Source: CBDBBY01 sp965203215 (lineage in GTDB: Bacteria; Pseudomonadota; Alphaproteobacteria; Rhodobacterales; Rhodobacteraceae). Taken from it: 64,000 bases of DNA. Below the pieces are notes generated by a model, which worked only from the letters and a program-made list of their open reading frames with translations, did not search any database and had not been told where the DNA came from. A program made the position numbers and the translations under genes. The stretch covers positions 3,658,001 to 3,722,000 of the forward strand of contig CBDBBY010000001.1 of NCBI GenBank assembly GCA_965203215.1. The letters are read 5' to 3'. This document shows positions 27,184-35,485 of the stretch, in pieces. Position 1 is the stretch's first letter. Each line of letters starts with the position of its first letter.

Positions 27184-27734
27184 AGCCGTCGCGCTTCGAT
27201 ATCGTCGTAGGGAGATGGGGCGCCCGGTTTCTGGGCCGCCGATTTCCGTGCGCAACCGGCCGAGGCGGCATCCGCGACGCGAAAGTAGAGGGCGACGGAA
27301 GCACGCCGTCCGGCGCATTCGAATTGCACCAAGCCTACTTCAGGCCGGATCGGGTGGATGCGGCGCACTTTGCGACAAAATGCATTCCGATCAGATCTTG
27401 GCAGATTTGGTGCGACGATCCCGGACGCGAAGACTACAACAAGCTGCTGGACCGCAGGTCGGGATGCGAATTCAGCCATGAGCGGCTTGCCAGGGCCGAC
27501 AGGCTCTACGATCTGTTCGTCGTGGTCGGATACAATTGGCCGAATCCCGTTCCGAACAGGGGGTCTGCGATATTCATTCACGCTTGGCGGAGCCCGCGCC
27601 ATCCGACTGCGGGATGCGTTGCTTTCGATGCTTCAGATCTTGATTGGATCATTCGTCGCCTGAGCTATCGCAGCCGTTTGATTGTTCTTCCGGAAACGCG
27701 CCTGAGCCGCATCGCCCAGCCCGTCTCCGTGTAA
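27180..27734 (+). CDS. L,D-transpeptidase (YkuD-type) family protein
   Basis: The protein has 184 residues from the GTG at 27180, overlapping the ribA stop (GTGA). The catalytic signature IHAWRSPRHPTAGCVAF contains the nucleophile Cys near residue 150 with its upstream His. Earlier segments are GGIRDAKVEGDGSTPSGAF and YNWPNPVPNRGSAIF. Such enzymes cross-link peptidoglycan or attach proteins to it. No signal peptide is visible. A mutated partial copy of this gene lies at 31952-32418. Confidence 0.9.
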   Translation: MKPSRFDIVVGRWGARFLGRRFPCATGRGGIRDAKVEGDGSTPSGAFELHQAYFRPDRVDAAHFATKCIPIRSWQIWCDDPGREDYNKLLDRRSGCEFSHERLARADRLYDLFVVVGYNWPNPVPNRGSAIFIHAWRSPRHPTAGCVAFDASDLDWIIRRLSYRSRLIVLPETRLSRIAQPVSV

Positions 27735-27737
27735 CAA

Positions 27738-28033
27738 CGGTTCCATCGCAACAAAGGTACATGGCGCGACATGAGGTCGGCTTTGATCGTTGTGACCAAG
27801 GGAACCCCCGATGGGTTCCCTTGGCGAATTGTTCCGCCCGACGACTTATGAACCGTCGTACGCATAAGCGCGCCCCGTGTTTCGACGGACCCACGCATGC
27901 AGCGATCTCGATTCCTTGGCGGCAAGGGAAAAACAGCGCTGGAGCGGATTGCAAGATTGGAGCCTCGAAGACGCCCGGCGGATTGCAAGGCCGACCTCAT
28001 GTCGCGCCATGTACCTTTGTTGCGATGGAACCG
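27738..28033. mobile_element. MITE-B, 296 bp with perfect 44-bp inverted ends
   Basis: The left end at 27738-27781 (beginning CGGTTCCATCGCAACAAAGG) is repeated exactly inverted at 27990-28033. Inside, CCAAGGGAACCC/GGGTTCCCTTGG forms a second perfect hairpin at 27796-27824. No transposase frame is present. The outer 18 bases also occur alone at 28950-28967 beside the kptA remnant. It is best read as a non-autonomous transposable element, inserted just after the L,D-transpeptidase stop. No target duplication was evident. Confidence 0.75.
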
Positions 28034-28199
28034 ACATTCGGCACTTGCGACGCCACGATCACCGAACAAGGGGACGTCCTGTTCGGCCAACGATCGGTTC
28101 CGGCGCGTATTGCCCTTGAACTTTTTCCCTGACAGGCAATTGATTGCGCTGCAATAGCCTAATAAATTGAGAGAAATTCAGATGTATGGAGACACGAAC

Positions 28200-28430
28200 A
28201 TGGCAAGCATTACGATCTCCAACTTGGAAGACGAAGTAAAGAATCGCCTGAGTGCGCAAGCGGAAAGAAACGGCCGATCGACTGAAGCAGAAGCGCGATC
28301 AATCCTGCGCAAAGCGGTTCGTTTAGAGCCTGGACCTAAAAACTTGGCGCAATTTATCCATGATTGCTATGCACCAGTAGGAGGTGTTGAACTTGATCTG
28401 CCGTCGCGCAAGAATGCTGAATCTTTTTGA
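28200..28430 (+). CDS. FitA-like ribbon-helix-helix antitoxin
   Basis: The 76-residue protein starts at the ATG 28200 with GGAGA seven bases upstream. MASITISNLEDEVKNRLSAQAERNGRSTEAEARSILRKAV is the RHH DNA-binding fold typical of FitA/VapB antitoxins. The C-terminal part should bind and block the PIN toxin encoded 9 bp downstream and repress the operon. The pair looks intact. Confidence 0.9.
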   Translation: MASITISNLEDEVKNRLSAQAERNGRSTEAEARSILRKAVRLEPGPKNLAQFIHDCYAPVGGVELDLPSRKNAESF

Positions 28431-28439
28431 AGCCCGACC

Positions 28440-28862
28440 ATGTACATTCTTGACACCAATGTGGTGTCCGAGTTGATGCGCCCAAAACCTGATGACACGG
28501 TGTGGTCATGGGTTGCAGATCAAGAGGGATCAAACCTGTACCTGACTGCGATCAACGTGGCGGAATTACGCTATGGCCATGAGATTATGCCGCTTGGAAA
28601 AAATCGCAATATTAAAGGCGAAATCCTTGATCATGTGTTGAAATTTGGTTTCGCGGATCGAGTCTTGTCTATTGATGTCACCGCGGCAGAGATTTATGCG
28701 GAGATTGCCGCCAGACGGAGGGCGGCCGGGCATCCTATCGCGCAGTTTGATGGTCTGATTGGGGCGGTCGCGCTGTCGTACGGCATGATGGTTGCTACCA
28801 GGAATATTTCTGACTTTGAAAACTTGGGTTTAAACATTGTCAATCCTTGGATTGATGTTTAA
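28440..28862 (+). CDS. FitB/VapC-like PIN-domain toxin
   Basis: This 140-residue PIN-domain ribonuclease has the acidic catalytic set: first Asp in MYILDTNVVSELMRPKP, Glu in TAINVAELRYG, and Asp residues in IAQFDGLIGAVAL and ATRNISDFENLGL. PIN toxins cut tRNA or other structured RNA when freed from the antitoxin. It is in operon with the RHH antitoxin. All key residues are present, so it is probably functional. Confidence 0.92.
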   Translation: MYILDTNVVSELMRPKPDDTVWSWVADQEGSNLYLTAINVAELRYGHEIMPLGKNRNIKGEILDHVLKFGFADRVLSIDVTAAEIYAEIAARRRAAGHPIAQFDGLIGAVALSYGMMVATRNISDFENLGLNIVNPWIDV

Positions 28863-28949
28863 GTTGATTGTTAGTGACTGGTTGAACTGTCCCGGATTTT
28901 CCGGAAAGCAAAAGACTAAGCAATCGAGCCGCCTGCACACATGAATCCT

Positions 28950-28967
28950 GGTTCCATCGCAACAAAG
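28950..28967. repeat. Solitary MITE-B end
   Basis: GGTTCCATCGCAACAAAG here is identical to the outer 18 bases of MITE-B. It lies 23 bp beyond the point where the kptA reading frame breaks, which suggests that a related element truncated kptA. Confidence 0.6.
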
Positions 28968-28990
28968 ATTGTGTTTTTGTGCCGTGAAGT

Positions 28991-29137
28991 TCAGTTTAGC
29001 CGATGCCCGACCTTCTTCATGCCGTGCAGTAGGTCATCAACCAGCACCCAGCCATCGGGGCCAAGGCCAAGGGTCAGGTCGACCAGTTCCGGCTCGTGGC
29101 GCAGGACACGCGACAGGAATTTGCTTTCCCTATTCAT
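28991..29137 (-). pseudogene. kptA (RNA 2'-phosphotransferase) 5' fragment
   Basis: The fragment MNRESKFLSRVLRHEPELV...GPDGWVLVDDLLHGMKK matches the N-terminus of KptA/Tpt1, which removes 2'-phosphates from RNA. Only 48 of about 180 residues remain before the frame ends, and a MITE-B end follows. Its ATG overlaps the brnA stop (ATGA, 29137), so it was once the third gene of a brnT-brnA-kptA operon. It cannot be active. Confidence 0.75.
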
Positions 29138-29439
29138 CAGTCTTTTGCGTTCAGCATGGCCTGTCGCAGAATGGCATTCATGCGCGACTGGTAGCCTTTG
29201 CCACCGACCTTGAGCCATGCCAGCACATCCGCGTCCAGTCGTGCGGTGATCTGTTGCTTGATGGGGCGATAGTGCTCTGCGCGCTGCATTTCCGCTAGTT
29301 GCGTGCCCGTCAGTTCAGGGCAATCGCTCGTGTCGATCTGGTCGTCCGGCATCCGCGCCAGCCCCTCAAGATGCTTGCGTTGCGCATCGGTCAAGGGGGG
29401 CAGCGTATCAAGCGTGTAGTTGACCACTTTCTTCTTCAT
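29137..29439 (-). CDS. brnA: BrnA-family antitoxin
   Basis: The 100-residue protein starts MKKKVVNYTLDTLPPLTDAQ at 29439, with AAAGGAAA upstream. The central DDQIDTSDCPELT and the C-terminal RHH-like segment YRPIKQQITARLDADVLAWLK with GYQSRMNAILRQAM are diagnostic of BrnA. BrnA binds and neutralises the BrnT RNase and represses the operon. The gene is complete, but the IS inserted just upstream cuts it off from its native promoter and from brnT. Confidence 0.92.
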   Translation of the reverse strand: MKKKVVNYTLDTLPPLTDAQRKHLEGLARMPDDQIDTSDCPELTGTQLAEMQRAEHYRPIKQQITARLDADVLAWLKVGGKGYQSRMNAILRQAMLNAKD

Positions 29440-29461
29440 AACGTTTCCTTTCCGATCTAGT

Positions 29462-31468
29462 CGGAAGTTCCTTGGGGTTATTTTGAACAACTCTTTGAAT
29501 GTCCGGCCTAATTTGCGGATTCCGGCTGTGCGTCCACTGGACACGCCGCTTTGGGAGGGGCTACCGCATGGGGACCTTCGCGTTCAGCAGCCTTAGCGCC
29601 TGATCCTGGATCGGCGTCGGCGAGGCGGGGACGTCGAATCCCGGCTTTCCCGGCTCCGAGGGCTCGATCCTGTTCATCGTGAGCGTTCCGAGTTGCTCGA
29701 GCAGTCCCCGGAAGTCGTGGACGTCCTGTCCGGAGCTCGTGCGCTTGGTGGTTGCTTTCCGCTTGGCCTGCGGCGAGCGCTCGGCTTTGGCGACGGGCGA
29801 GTCGCGGACCGGGCCGCGCTCGTCGTCGAACAGCATCGGGGCGAGCGCTTCGCGCATGTGCTTTTCGACATAGTACGCGAGCATGCAGATCAGGAGGTGG
29901 GCGCGGACCCGCGGCTCGAGGCGGTGGCGGATGGGCCGGACCTGGAGGTCGGACGCCTTCATCGTCCGGAACGCCCTCTCGACCCGTCCCAATCTCTTGT
30001 AGGTTTCGACGACGGCGGCGGCGGACATCCGCTCTTCCGGCACGTTGGTCCGAACGACATAGAATCCGTCCAAGGCCGCCTCGTCGGCGATATTTTGCTT
30101 TTTGCGCTTCCATGAGAAGGATCCCGTTCCGATCTTCAGATCGAAATGCTTCCGCATCTTGCGCTTTTTGAGGGCGCGCTCGGCGCGGCGCCGGATCGCG
30201 TCCGCGCTCCGGAGCGGGCGCTTGTCCCGGCGAACCGCCCGGCGGATCTCCATCAGATCTTGCGCCGCCGCCGCGATCAAGTCCTTGCGCTTGCGGGTCC
30301 GCTCTTCGGCCAGCAGGGGGTTCCTGCAGACGACCAGCCGCTCGCCGGGGAACAGCTCTTGGCATTCGATCTCCGCCATGTCCCGCTCGTCGAACAGCGT
30401 GGGCTGCAGCGAGCCCTCGTCGGCCAAAGCGCCGACCCCGGAAGCCCGCAGGGCGAAGATCCAGTCGTAGCCGTTCGGCTCGAGGTCCTCGCGGACGCGC
30501 GCCTGCGTGATCATGCCCCGGTCTCCGACGAACACCGCCCGCTTCAGTCCGAAGCGGTCGCGGAGCTTGCCGACCTGCGCGGCCACGGTGGACGGGTCGG
30601 ACGCGTTCCCGGGGAACGCCTCGACGGCGACCGGCCGCCCGTCGGCGTCGCACAGCAGACCGAACTCGATCTGCGGCAGCCCCGTCTTGCCGTCGCGCGA
30701 GTATCCGCGATCCACCAGCGGGCAGGTCCGGCTGTAGCTCCAGACCGAGGTCAAATCGTAGAGGACCGGGCTTCCTTCGCTCAAATGCTTCTCGGCCAGC
30801 GCCTTCTCGATCCTCGGCTGGCGCTCGAGCAGCCAGTCCATGGTTTCGTAGAGCCGGTCTTCGCTGACGTTCTCCGGCAAGCCGAGCTGGGACGCCAAGG
30901 TGGAGACCGCCGTCTCCGGGCGGAAGAGCCGGGCGGCGGCGAGCTTCGATCCCGGCTCCAGAATCCGCTGCGCGACCAGCGCCACCGCCAAGTCCCGCGA
31001 CCGCGAGCGCCGGGATGCGATCGCCCGGTCGACGCCGCAGGCGCGAAGCGTCGCGAGGACCGCGGCGGCGTTCCCGTGCTGGAGCGATCTGGAGATTGTG
31101 AACGCGCCTTCGAGCGCGGCGGGCAGGTCGGCGACGGCGGCGCCGCGCAGGACCTCCCGGATCTTCTCGATCATCTCCGGGGGCAGCTTTGTGATGTTGG
31201 AGAGGGTGCGCTTCTTGACCTTTCCGCCTTCCCGGTAGGAGTGGCGGATCAGGATCGTGGGCCGCGATTTGCGGTTCGGGACGGTTTCTACGAACATGAC
31301 TACCATTTTATCATTGTACTTTTATGTTTCAACGATAAAAATATCACAATATATTGACCAATGCATGACTACGTTTTTGCAGGCGGAAATGGGCCGGAAT
31401 CCGCCTTATCCTATTGATGTTAATGGATAAAATTTGCGAACTAGCTTCAATATCGCACGGAACTTCCG
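29462..31468 (-). mobile_element. IS1634-like insertion sequence, 2,007 bp, complete
   Basis: The ends CGGAAGTTCC (29462) and GGAACTTCCG (to 31468) begin imperfect inverted repeats; GCGGATTCCGGC is a further inverted block inside both ends. The direct repeat TCTAGT flanks the element at 29456-29461 and 31469-31474, a 6-bp target duplication. Removing the element plus one TCTAGT restores the 3' end of brnT in frame with its overlap of brnA, which proves the borders. It encodes one transposase. Confidence 0.92.
29561..31297 (-). CDS. IS1634 family (IS4-like DDE) transposase
   Basis: The protein has 578 residues from MFVETVPNRKSRPTI at 31297; an ATG at 31306 adds three. The N-terminal REGGKVKKRTLSNI segment is usual for IS1634 elements. 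DDE residues are in VLYDLTSVW, VFVGDRGMI and RVERAFRTMK. The reading frame is intact and GC-rich, so the element may still move. A large antisense frame on the other strand is a shadow. Confidence 0.93.
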   Translation of the reverse strand: MFVETVPNRKSRPTILIRHSYREGGKVKKRTLSNITKLPPEMIEKIREVLRGAAVADLPAALEGAFTISRSLQHGNAAAVLATLRACGVDRAIASRRSRSRDLAVALVAQRILEPGSKLAAARLFRPETAVSTLASQLGLPENVSEDRLYETMDWLLERQPRIEKALAEKHLSEGSPVLYDLTSVWSYSRTCPLVDRGYSRDGKTGLPQIEFGLLCDADGRPVAVEAFPGNASDPSTVAAQVGKLRDRFGLKRAVFVGDRGMITQARVREDLEPNGYDWIFALRASGVGALADEGSLQPTLFDERDMAEIECQELFPGERLVVCRNPLLAEERTRKRKDLIAAAAQDLMEIRRAVRRDKRPLRSADAIRRRAERALKKRKMRKHFDLKIGTGSFSWKRKKQNIADEAALDGFYVVRTNVPEERMSAAAVVETYKRLGRVERAFRTMKASDLQVRPIRHRLEPRVRAHLLICMLAYYVEKHMREALAPMLFDDERGPVRDSPVAKAERSPQAKRKATTKRTSSGQDVHDFRGLLEQLGTLTMNRIEPSEPGKPGFDVPASPTPIQDQALRLLNAKVPMR

Positions 31469-31744
31469 TCTAGTTGCTCTTCGCGCCGAGATGATCCTTA
31501 TGGTTTCGATCAATGTGCCGTCTGCGTCTTCGTCTGTGATCGTATGGGCCACCAGCAGAACCGTGACGCCGTAGACGGAACCGATGGTTCGCCATCGCAT
31601 TTCATAGCCTTCGATCCAGTCTTGACGGGTCAGCCGCAGAGGATCACGAAAAATCTGCGTGGCCACCTCAAATGCAATGCCATCATGCTTGCGTTGATTG
31701 GAGATGTTCTTGTTCTCATCCCACGTAAACCGGATTTTTGTCAT
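31406..31744 (-). pseudogene. brnT: brnT toxin gene, 3' end replaced by IS sequence
   Basis: BrnT is a RelE-fold ribonuclease toxin. The protein starts MTKIRFTWDENKNISNQRKHDGIAF at 31744 and runs normally to SARRATR. At 31475 it enters the IS and ends with 18 foreign residues (KFRAILKLVRKFY...). With the IS and one target copy removed, the native end reads SERKRYEEESGQLHA, stop, overlapping the brnA start. The core RNase residues are retained, but the lost C-terminal helix and altered end make function doubtful. Confidence 0.88.
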
Positions 31745-31879
31745 GGCAATAATGTAACTACAAATCTGCAACCAATCAAGAGCGCCTCCAAAGCTGTTAA
31801 AGCATTCCGCCAAAAACGTGAATCGTGAGGATTCCCACGGGCATTATTTAGTGCTTCCTAATGCTTGGAAGGATGGATC

Positions 31880-31951
31880 ATGTCAGCACCTTTGCCATCA
31901 GCGCTGCGGATGCGTTTTCAGAGTTTGATTGAAGAAGGGTTAAGTGTGTGA
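31880..31951 (+). pseudogene. IS630-type transposase N-terminal stub
   Basis: The 23 codons MSAPLPSALRMRFQSLIEEG resemble the start of IS630-family transposases (helix-turn-helix region). The frame stops immediately where the partial L,D-transpeptidase copy begins. The match is short, so the call is tentative. Confidence 0.4.
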
Positions 31952-32418
31952 TCGGCCGCGGCGGAATCCGGGACTCGAAAGTCGAAGGGGACGGGAGCAC
32001 GCCTTCCGGCGCCTTCAACCTGCATCATGCTTATTTCAGGCCGGATCGGGTGGGCGCGGCGCACTTCGCGATAAAATGCGTTCCAATCAGAAACTGGCAG
32101 ATTTGGTGCGATGATCCAAGACGCGCAGACTACAACAAGCTATTGGATCGCAGGTCGGGATGCGAATTCAGCCATGAGCGGCTTGCAAGGCCGACAGGCT
32201 CTACGATTTGTTCGTCGTGGTCGGATACAATTGGCCGAATCCCGTTCCGAACCTGGGTTCTGCGATATTCATCCATGCTTGGCGGAGCCCGCGCCATCCG
32301 ACTGCGGGATGCGTTGCTTTCGATCGGGCGGACCTTGATTGGATCATTCGCCGCCTCAGCCACCGCAGCCGTTTGATCGTTCTTCTGGAAATGCGCCTGA
32401 GCCCGCATCGCCGATCCT
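31952..32418 (+). pseudogene. Truncated, frameshifted second copy of the L,D-transpeptidase gene
   Basis: The DNA from the GGIRDSKVEGDGSTPSGAF region to the C-terminus closely matches 27262-27710. The first 26 codons are missing. One base is deleted within GGCTTGCAAGGCCGACAGG (near 32189), so the last half, including the catalytic HPTAGCVAF, is in another frame. It lies 4.7 kb from the intact gene in the same direction. Confidence 0.88.
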
Positions 32419-32451
32419 TCTTCGTGCAGCAGCCGACGTCAGCTGTTGTGA

Positions 32452-32857
32452 ATTCAACGGATTCGTAGCGAGCCAGGATTGAAAACAATGCTGGACTGTC
32501 TCAAACGCTGGAAAACAAAGAGGGATGGCCCGCCGCTGGCATCCGGTCCCGACCATGCGCCGGTTCGCGGCGACATCTCCTGTAGATCGGGCGTGCAAGA
32601 GAGGCACCTTGGCGAGACGGGAAGGACATAGTTCGATCAAAGACCATTTCTCATCCGTCGAATTGGTTTCAAACCGCGCCCGAAGGCGCGCAAACCAATC
32701 CTCGGTGGTCTGGTTCCAAGATATGTCCGGCATCCTTGTCAGGGCTATTGATGACAAAACATGCCAAGTCTTCGCGAGGACAGTCGGTTTTCGGCCAAGC
32801 TCCAATGTCTTGACTTCGACTTCAAGCATTACAAAGTATTCCGGCAGGAGAATTGCA
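32452..32857. other. No recognisable gene
   Basis: Remnant DNA lies between the L,D-transpeptidase pseudogene and parD. Frames in both directions run through it but carry no family signature. A CAGGAG ribosome site for parD is at its right end. Confidence 0.4.
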
Positions 32858-33121
32858 ATGACCATCAAGACTACGCTCAGCTTCACAGATCGCCACCATC
32901 AATACCTCAAGGACAAGGTAGGGGAGGGAATCTACGCTTCAACCTCGGCCGCAGTGTCAGCGGCTGTGGAACGGATGATTGAGGATGAACAAGCGCGCGA
33001 TGCGGCTCCGGGCGCGATGGCCGACGAAATTCGACGCCGTTCCACTACCTCGCGTGAGGCGTTCGTTGATCATGACGACGTGTTCACCCAAGCACTGGGC
33101 CGGCTGGAGAGCATTGAGTGA
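32858..33121 (+). CDS. ParD-like antitoxin
   Basis: The 87-residue protein starts at ATG 32858 with AGGAG upstream. MTIKTTLSFTDRHHQYLKDKVGEGIYASTSAAVSAAVERMIED is the ParD RHH fold. The C-terminal REAFVDHDDVFTQALGRLES helix would wrap the ParE toxin. Its stop overlaps the GTG start of parE (GTGA). The antitoxin is intact, but its toxin is not. Confidence 0.88.
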   Translation: MTIKTTLSFTDRHHQYLKDKVGEGIYASTSAAVSAAVERMIEDEQARDAAPGAMADEIRRRSTTSREAFVDHDDVFTQALGRLESIE

Positions 33122-33430
33122 ACTATCGGCTGCGTTATCATCCCAGCGTAGCCGATGATCTGACGACAATCGCCGAGTTGATTGCCAACTATGCCAGCCC
33201 GGAGATTTCCAAATAAAAACTGAACGAAATCGATGCCGCCGCGCGGGGATTAATTGATTTGTCTGATTGGCACCCGCCGCGATCGTATTCTTCCTGGCCT
33301 GCGCGCCATTCCCGCCGCCCGCCGTTCAGTGATCGTGTTCGCGGTGGATGCCGATGCGTATGCGGTTTACGTTCGTGCCATGACGTACGGTGGTGCCGAC
33401 TGGATCTCGCGGGCGCGAGGCCGGCACTGA
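33118..33430 (+). pseudogene. ParE-like toxin gene with premature stop
   Basis: From GTG 33118 the frame reads VNYRLRYHPSVADDLTTIAELIANYASPEISK and then meets TAA at 33214-33216, where a CAA Gln codon is expected. Downstream the same frame still encodes KLNEIDAAARGLIDL, and DNA to about 33430 encodes AVYVRAMTYGGADWISRA in other frames. Comparison with the second copy at 36400 supports loss by point mutation and small indels. Confidence 0.8.
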
Positions 33431-33889
33431 TCTGGCGCTGCCAAGTTGATCTCCGCGATTGAGGAGGCTTGTGCCACCAACCCTCCAAGACAACGTCGTA
33501 TCCGCCTTGTCAGCCCGCAAGCTGAACGCGCGAACCCGGAACAAATCCGACTTGGGCAAAAACATAGCCAATATTGCAGAGTTTATTCGTACATTTCTCA
33601 AGCCTGATTCTAGCGGGGATGGCTTTGGCTTTTCGCCATAGAAATTGCGGCGTCGCGCTTGGCCTTTTTGCTTCAGTTTTTGCAACTGCGAATTTCTTCG
33701 GCAACTGCATTGGAACGCAACATATGAATGGCAGTTTTCTTTTTGAACTCGCAAAAAAAAATCTTGGCTACGCTCCGTTCGATGATCATTCGGAACGAGG
33801 CTGGTGGTCGGTAAGAGCGCGATCCCGTTGAGCGGAGCGAGATTTTCCGGCAATTCGATCGCGATCAGGATTGCCTTGACCTGTTGTCG
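33431..33889. other. No recognisable gene
   Basis: This lies between the broken parE and the convergent RES toxin gene. Only short frames without family resemblance were seen. Confidence 0.4.
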
Positions 33890-34594
33890 CTAGCGCTTAG
33901 CGATCCTCGGCGTTGGCTTTCCTTCCCAGACAAATTCCCACGTTGCTCCCGGCCGGATATTCTGCACGAGATGCGGGCGAAGAGCGACGAGGCATTGTCC
34001 CTTCGGAAGCCGGGCAGAGGGATACAGAATGCCGTTGCCGCCTGAATCGAGAACATCACGGGCCAAAATTTGCCCGGCCGGATAAGCAACCGTTGGATCC
34101 GCGCTTCCAACATCGTCACTTGGCGTCGGCTCAAGTTGATGAAACCGGGATGTGAATCCTGCGAGCAGTTCCCTGTAACAAGTAGCATTCTGGTAAACTC
34201 CGGTCGCTTCAAGCTCGCGCGTGAGATGCCTAGCGACCTCCGCATGGGCTGTCTCGACCGCCAGACCGCCGTAGGTGGCATACCATGCTCCCCGCTCGGG
34301 TCCGTTGAACCTGCTTCCCGTGCTGCGAGTGTAGCAGAAAGCCGCATTCACCATTGTCCAGCCGTAGCCCGCAGCATCTGTGAGGAGTTCGCCGGGCCGG
34401 ATTCCTCCGGGAACCGGAAGGTTGACGGATTGACGCGCCGAAGTGATCCCCTCGATGTCTTCCAGTACTGCCAAGTCCTCCTCGTCGTCCGCAAGGGGAG
34501 CCATTGCAGGTTCGTCGATGCAAGCCGTGGAAATCAGCCTGACGGTCGAAGGGTCGGTGAATTCGATTGTTGCGAGGTTGTCGGCTCTGATCAC
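33890..34594 (-). CDS. RES-domain toxin
   Basis: RES toxins of Xre-RES modules degrade NAD+. This protein has 234 residues. The RES core spans about residues 80-200: FCYTRSTGSRFNGPERGAWYA (Arg and Tyr), GLAVETAHAEVARH with the conserved Glu, and a later Ser in LYPSARLPKGQCLVALRP. It starts at GTG 34594, overlapping the antitoxin stop (GTGA), so it is translationally coupled. The sequence is intact. Confidence 0.9.
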   Translation of the reverse strand: MIRADNLATIEFTDPSTVRLISTACIDEPAMAPLADDEEDLAVLEDIEGITSARQSVNLPVPGGIRPGELLTDAAGYGWTMVNAAFCYTRSTGSRFNGPERGAWYATYGGLAVETAHAEVARHLTRELEATGVYQNATCYRELLAGFTSRFHQLEPTPSDDVGSADPTVAYPAGQILARDVLDSGGNGILYPSARLPKGQCLVALRPHLVQNIRPGATWEFVWEGKPTPRIAKR

Positions 34595-35007
34595 ACTCCG
34601 CCCCTGAGCGCATCAATATGCTGGCGCACTTTCATCATCGCCGGAATGCCGCCCTCGCACATGACTTGGACAGGAGTTTTTCCATCGAAACCCGATCCCG
34701 CATTCGCAGTCTTGGGCCAGCCATAGGTCAGCGGGCCGTTGAAAAGCAGCCTGAGGCCCTTGAAAAGACCTATCAGAAGACTCGCGCGAGTTATCTTGTC
34801 CTGATCCAATGCGCCTTTGTAGGCACCCGCTTTCATTCGGCTCCAGGTTGCAGGGGGCACGCCGAGAAGCATCGCGGCTTCGGCGTTCGACAATCCCCAC
34901 GCGTCAGTCGCTCGCACGACGCCTTTGATGATCGCTGCGATCTTTTCGTTCTGCTCGCTAGGCAGAGCAATTGCGCTCGGAGGTGCGGTTTGGCTGAGTT
35001 CAGACAT
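34591..35007 (-). CDS. Xre/MbcA/ParS-type antitoxin
   Basis: The protein has 138 residues from ATG 35007 (MSELSQTAPPSAI); an ATG at 35019 is possible. It contains an Xre-like helix-turn-helix (AWGLSNAEAAMLLGVPPATWSRMK) and the C-terminal toxin-binding domain typical of MbcA/ParS partners of RES toxins (TPVQVMCEGGIPAMMKVRQHIDALRGG). It should block the RES toxin and repress its own promoter. A decayed copy is at 53347-53790. Confidence 0.9.
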   Translation of the reverse strand: MSELSQTAPPSAIALPSEQNEKIAAIIKGVVRATDAWGLSNAEAAMLLGVPPATWSRMKAGAYKGALDQDKITRASLLIGLFKGLRLLFNGPLTYGWPKTANAGSGFDGKTPVQVMCEGGIPAMMKVRQHIDALRGGV

Positions 35008-35016
35008 GATGATTTC

Positions 35017-35054
35017 CATATGATGATTAAATTCATATCATATGATTAAATTCA
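35017..35054. promoter_or_regulatory. Operator-like repeat upstream of the Xre-RES operon
   Basis: CATATGATGATTAAATTCA (35017-35035) is followed by CATATGATTAAATTCA (35039-35054), a near-exact direct repeat containing the palindromic CATATG. It overlaps the start region of the antitoxin gene. The block ATCATATGATTAAATT is also kept upstream of the decayed antitoxin copy near 53780, which suggests it is the antitoxin-binding operator. Confidence 0.6.
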
Positions 35055-35132
35055 GTCAAGTTTGACATGCACGATCAAAGTTGCAGAAATGTCGGCACAC
35101 TACTCTCGAGTCGAGTCATCGCCGCTTTGTAG

Positions 35133-35414
35133 CTGCACCGCGACCGGTTCGAAGCCGTCGCGGCCTGCATCCGCACCTGCGGGGCCAACAGGGACCGAAT
35201 GCGCTGCGACCTCTGCCGTAGGCGCGGCCTGCCGGTCGGATCCGGCATCGTGGAAAGCGCCTGCGTTCGCATCGTCGGGAACCGGCTCGAAGGAGCCGGG
35301 CGCCACTGGTCAAAGGCAGGAGCCAACGCCGTGATCGCCATCCGATGCTGCCTCGCAAATATGCGTTGGTCCGATTTCCTCGAATGGAGGGCTTGTCGTG
35401 GTGTAGCCACCTGA
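35133..35414 (+). pseudogene. ISKra4-family transposase C-terminal remnant
   Basis: The translated segment GLPVGSGIVESACVRIVGNRLEGAGRHWSKAGANAVIAIRCCL matches the conserved C-terminal end of ISKra4-type transposases (GSGxVEsACk...RlKrsGmrWs). It is closed by a stop on the left and lacks about 80% of the gene. No intact copy is in the window. Confidence 0.7.
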
Positions 35415-35485
35415 CCAAGAAAAGAAACGCACTCATTTCATGCCCGCCACCTGAAAGTTTATAGCGGCTGCGTTGGCCAACGCCT

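Noticed and set aside
29508..30653. 381-codon frame inside the IS element
   Set aside because: It is Arg/Pro-rich low-complexity translation in another frame of the transposase gene.
33118..33217. A functional short ParE of 32 residues
   Set aside because: Homology continues past the TAA and matches copy 2, so the stop is a mutation rather than a natural end.
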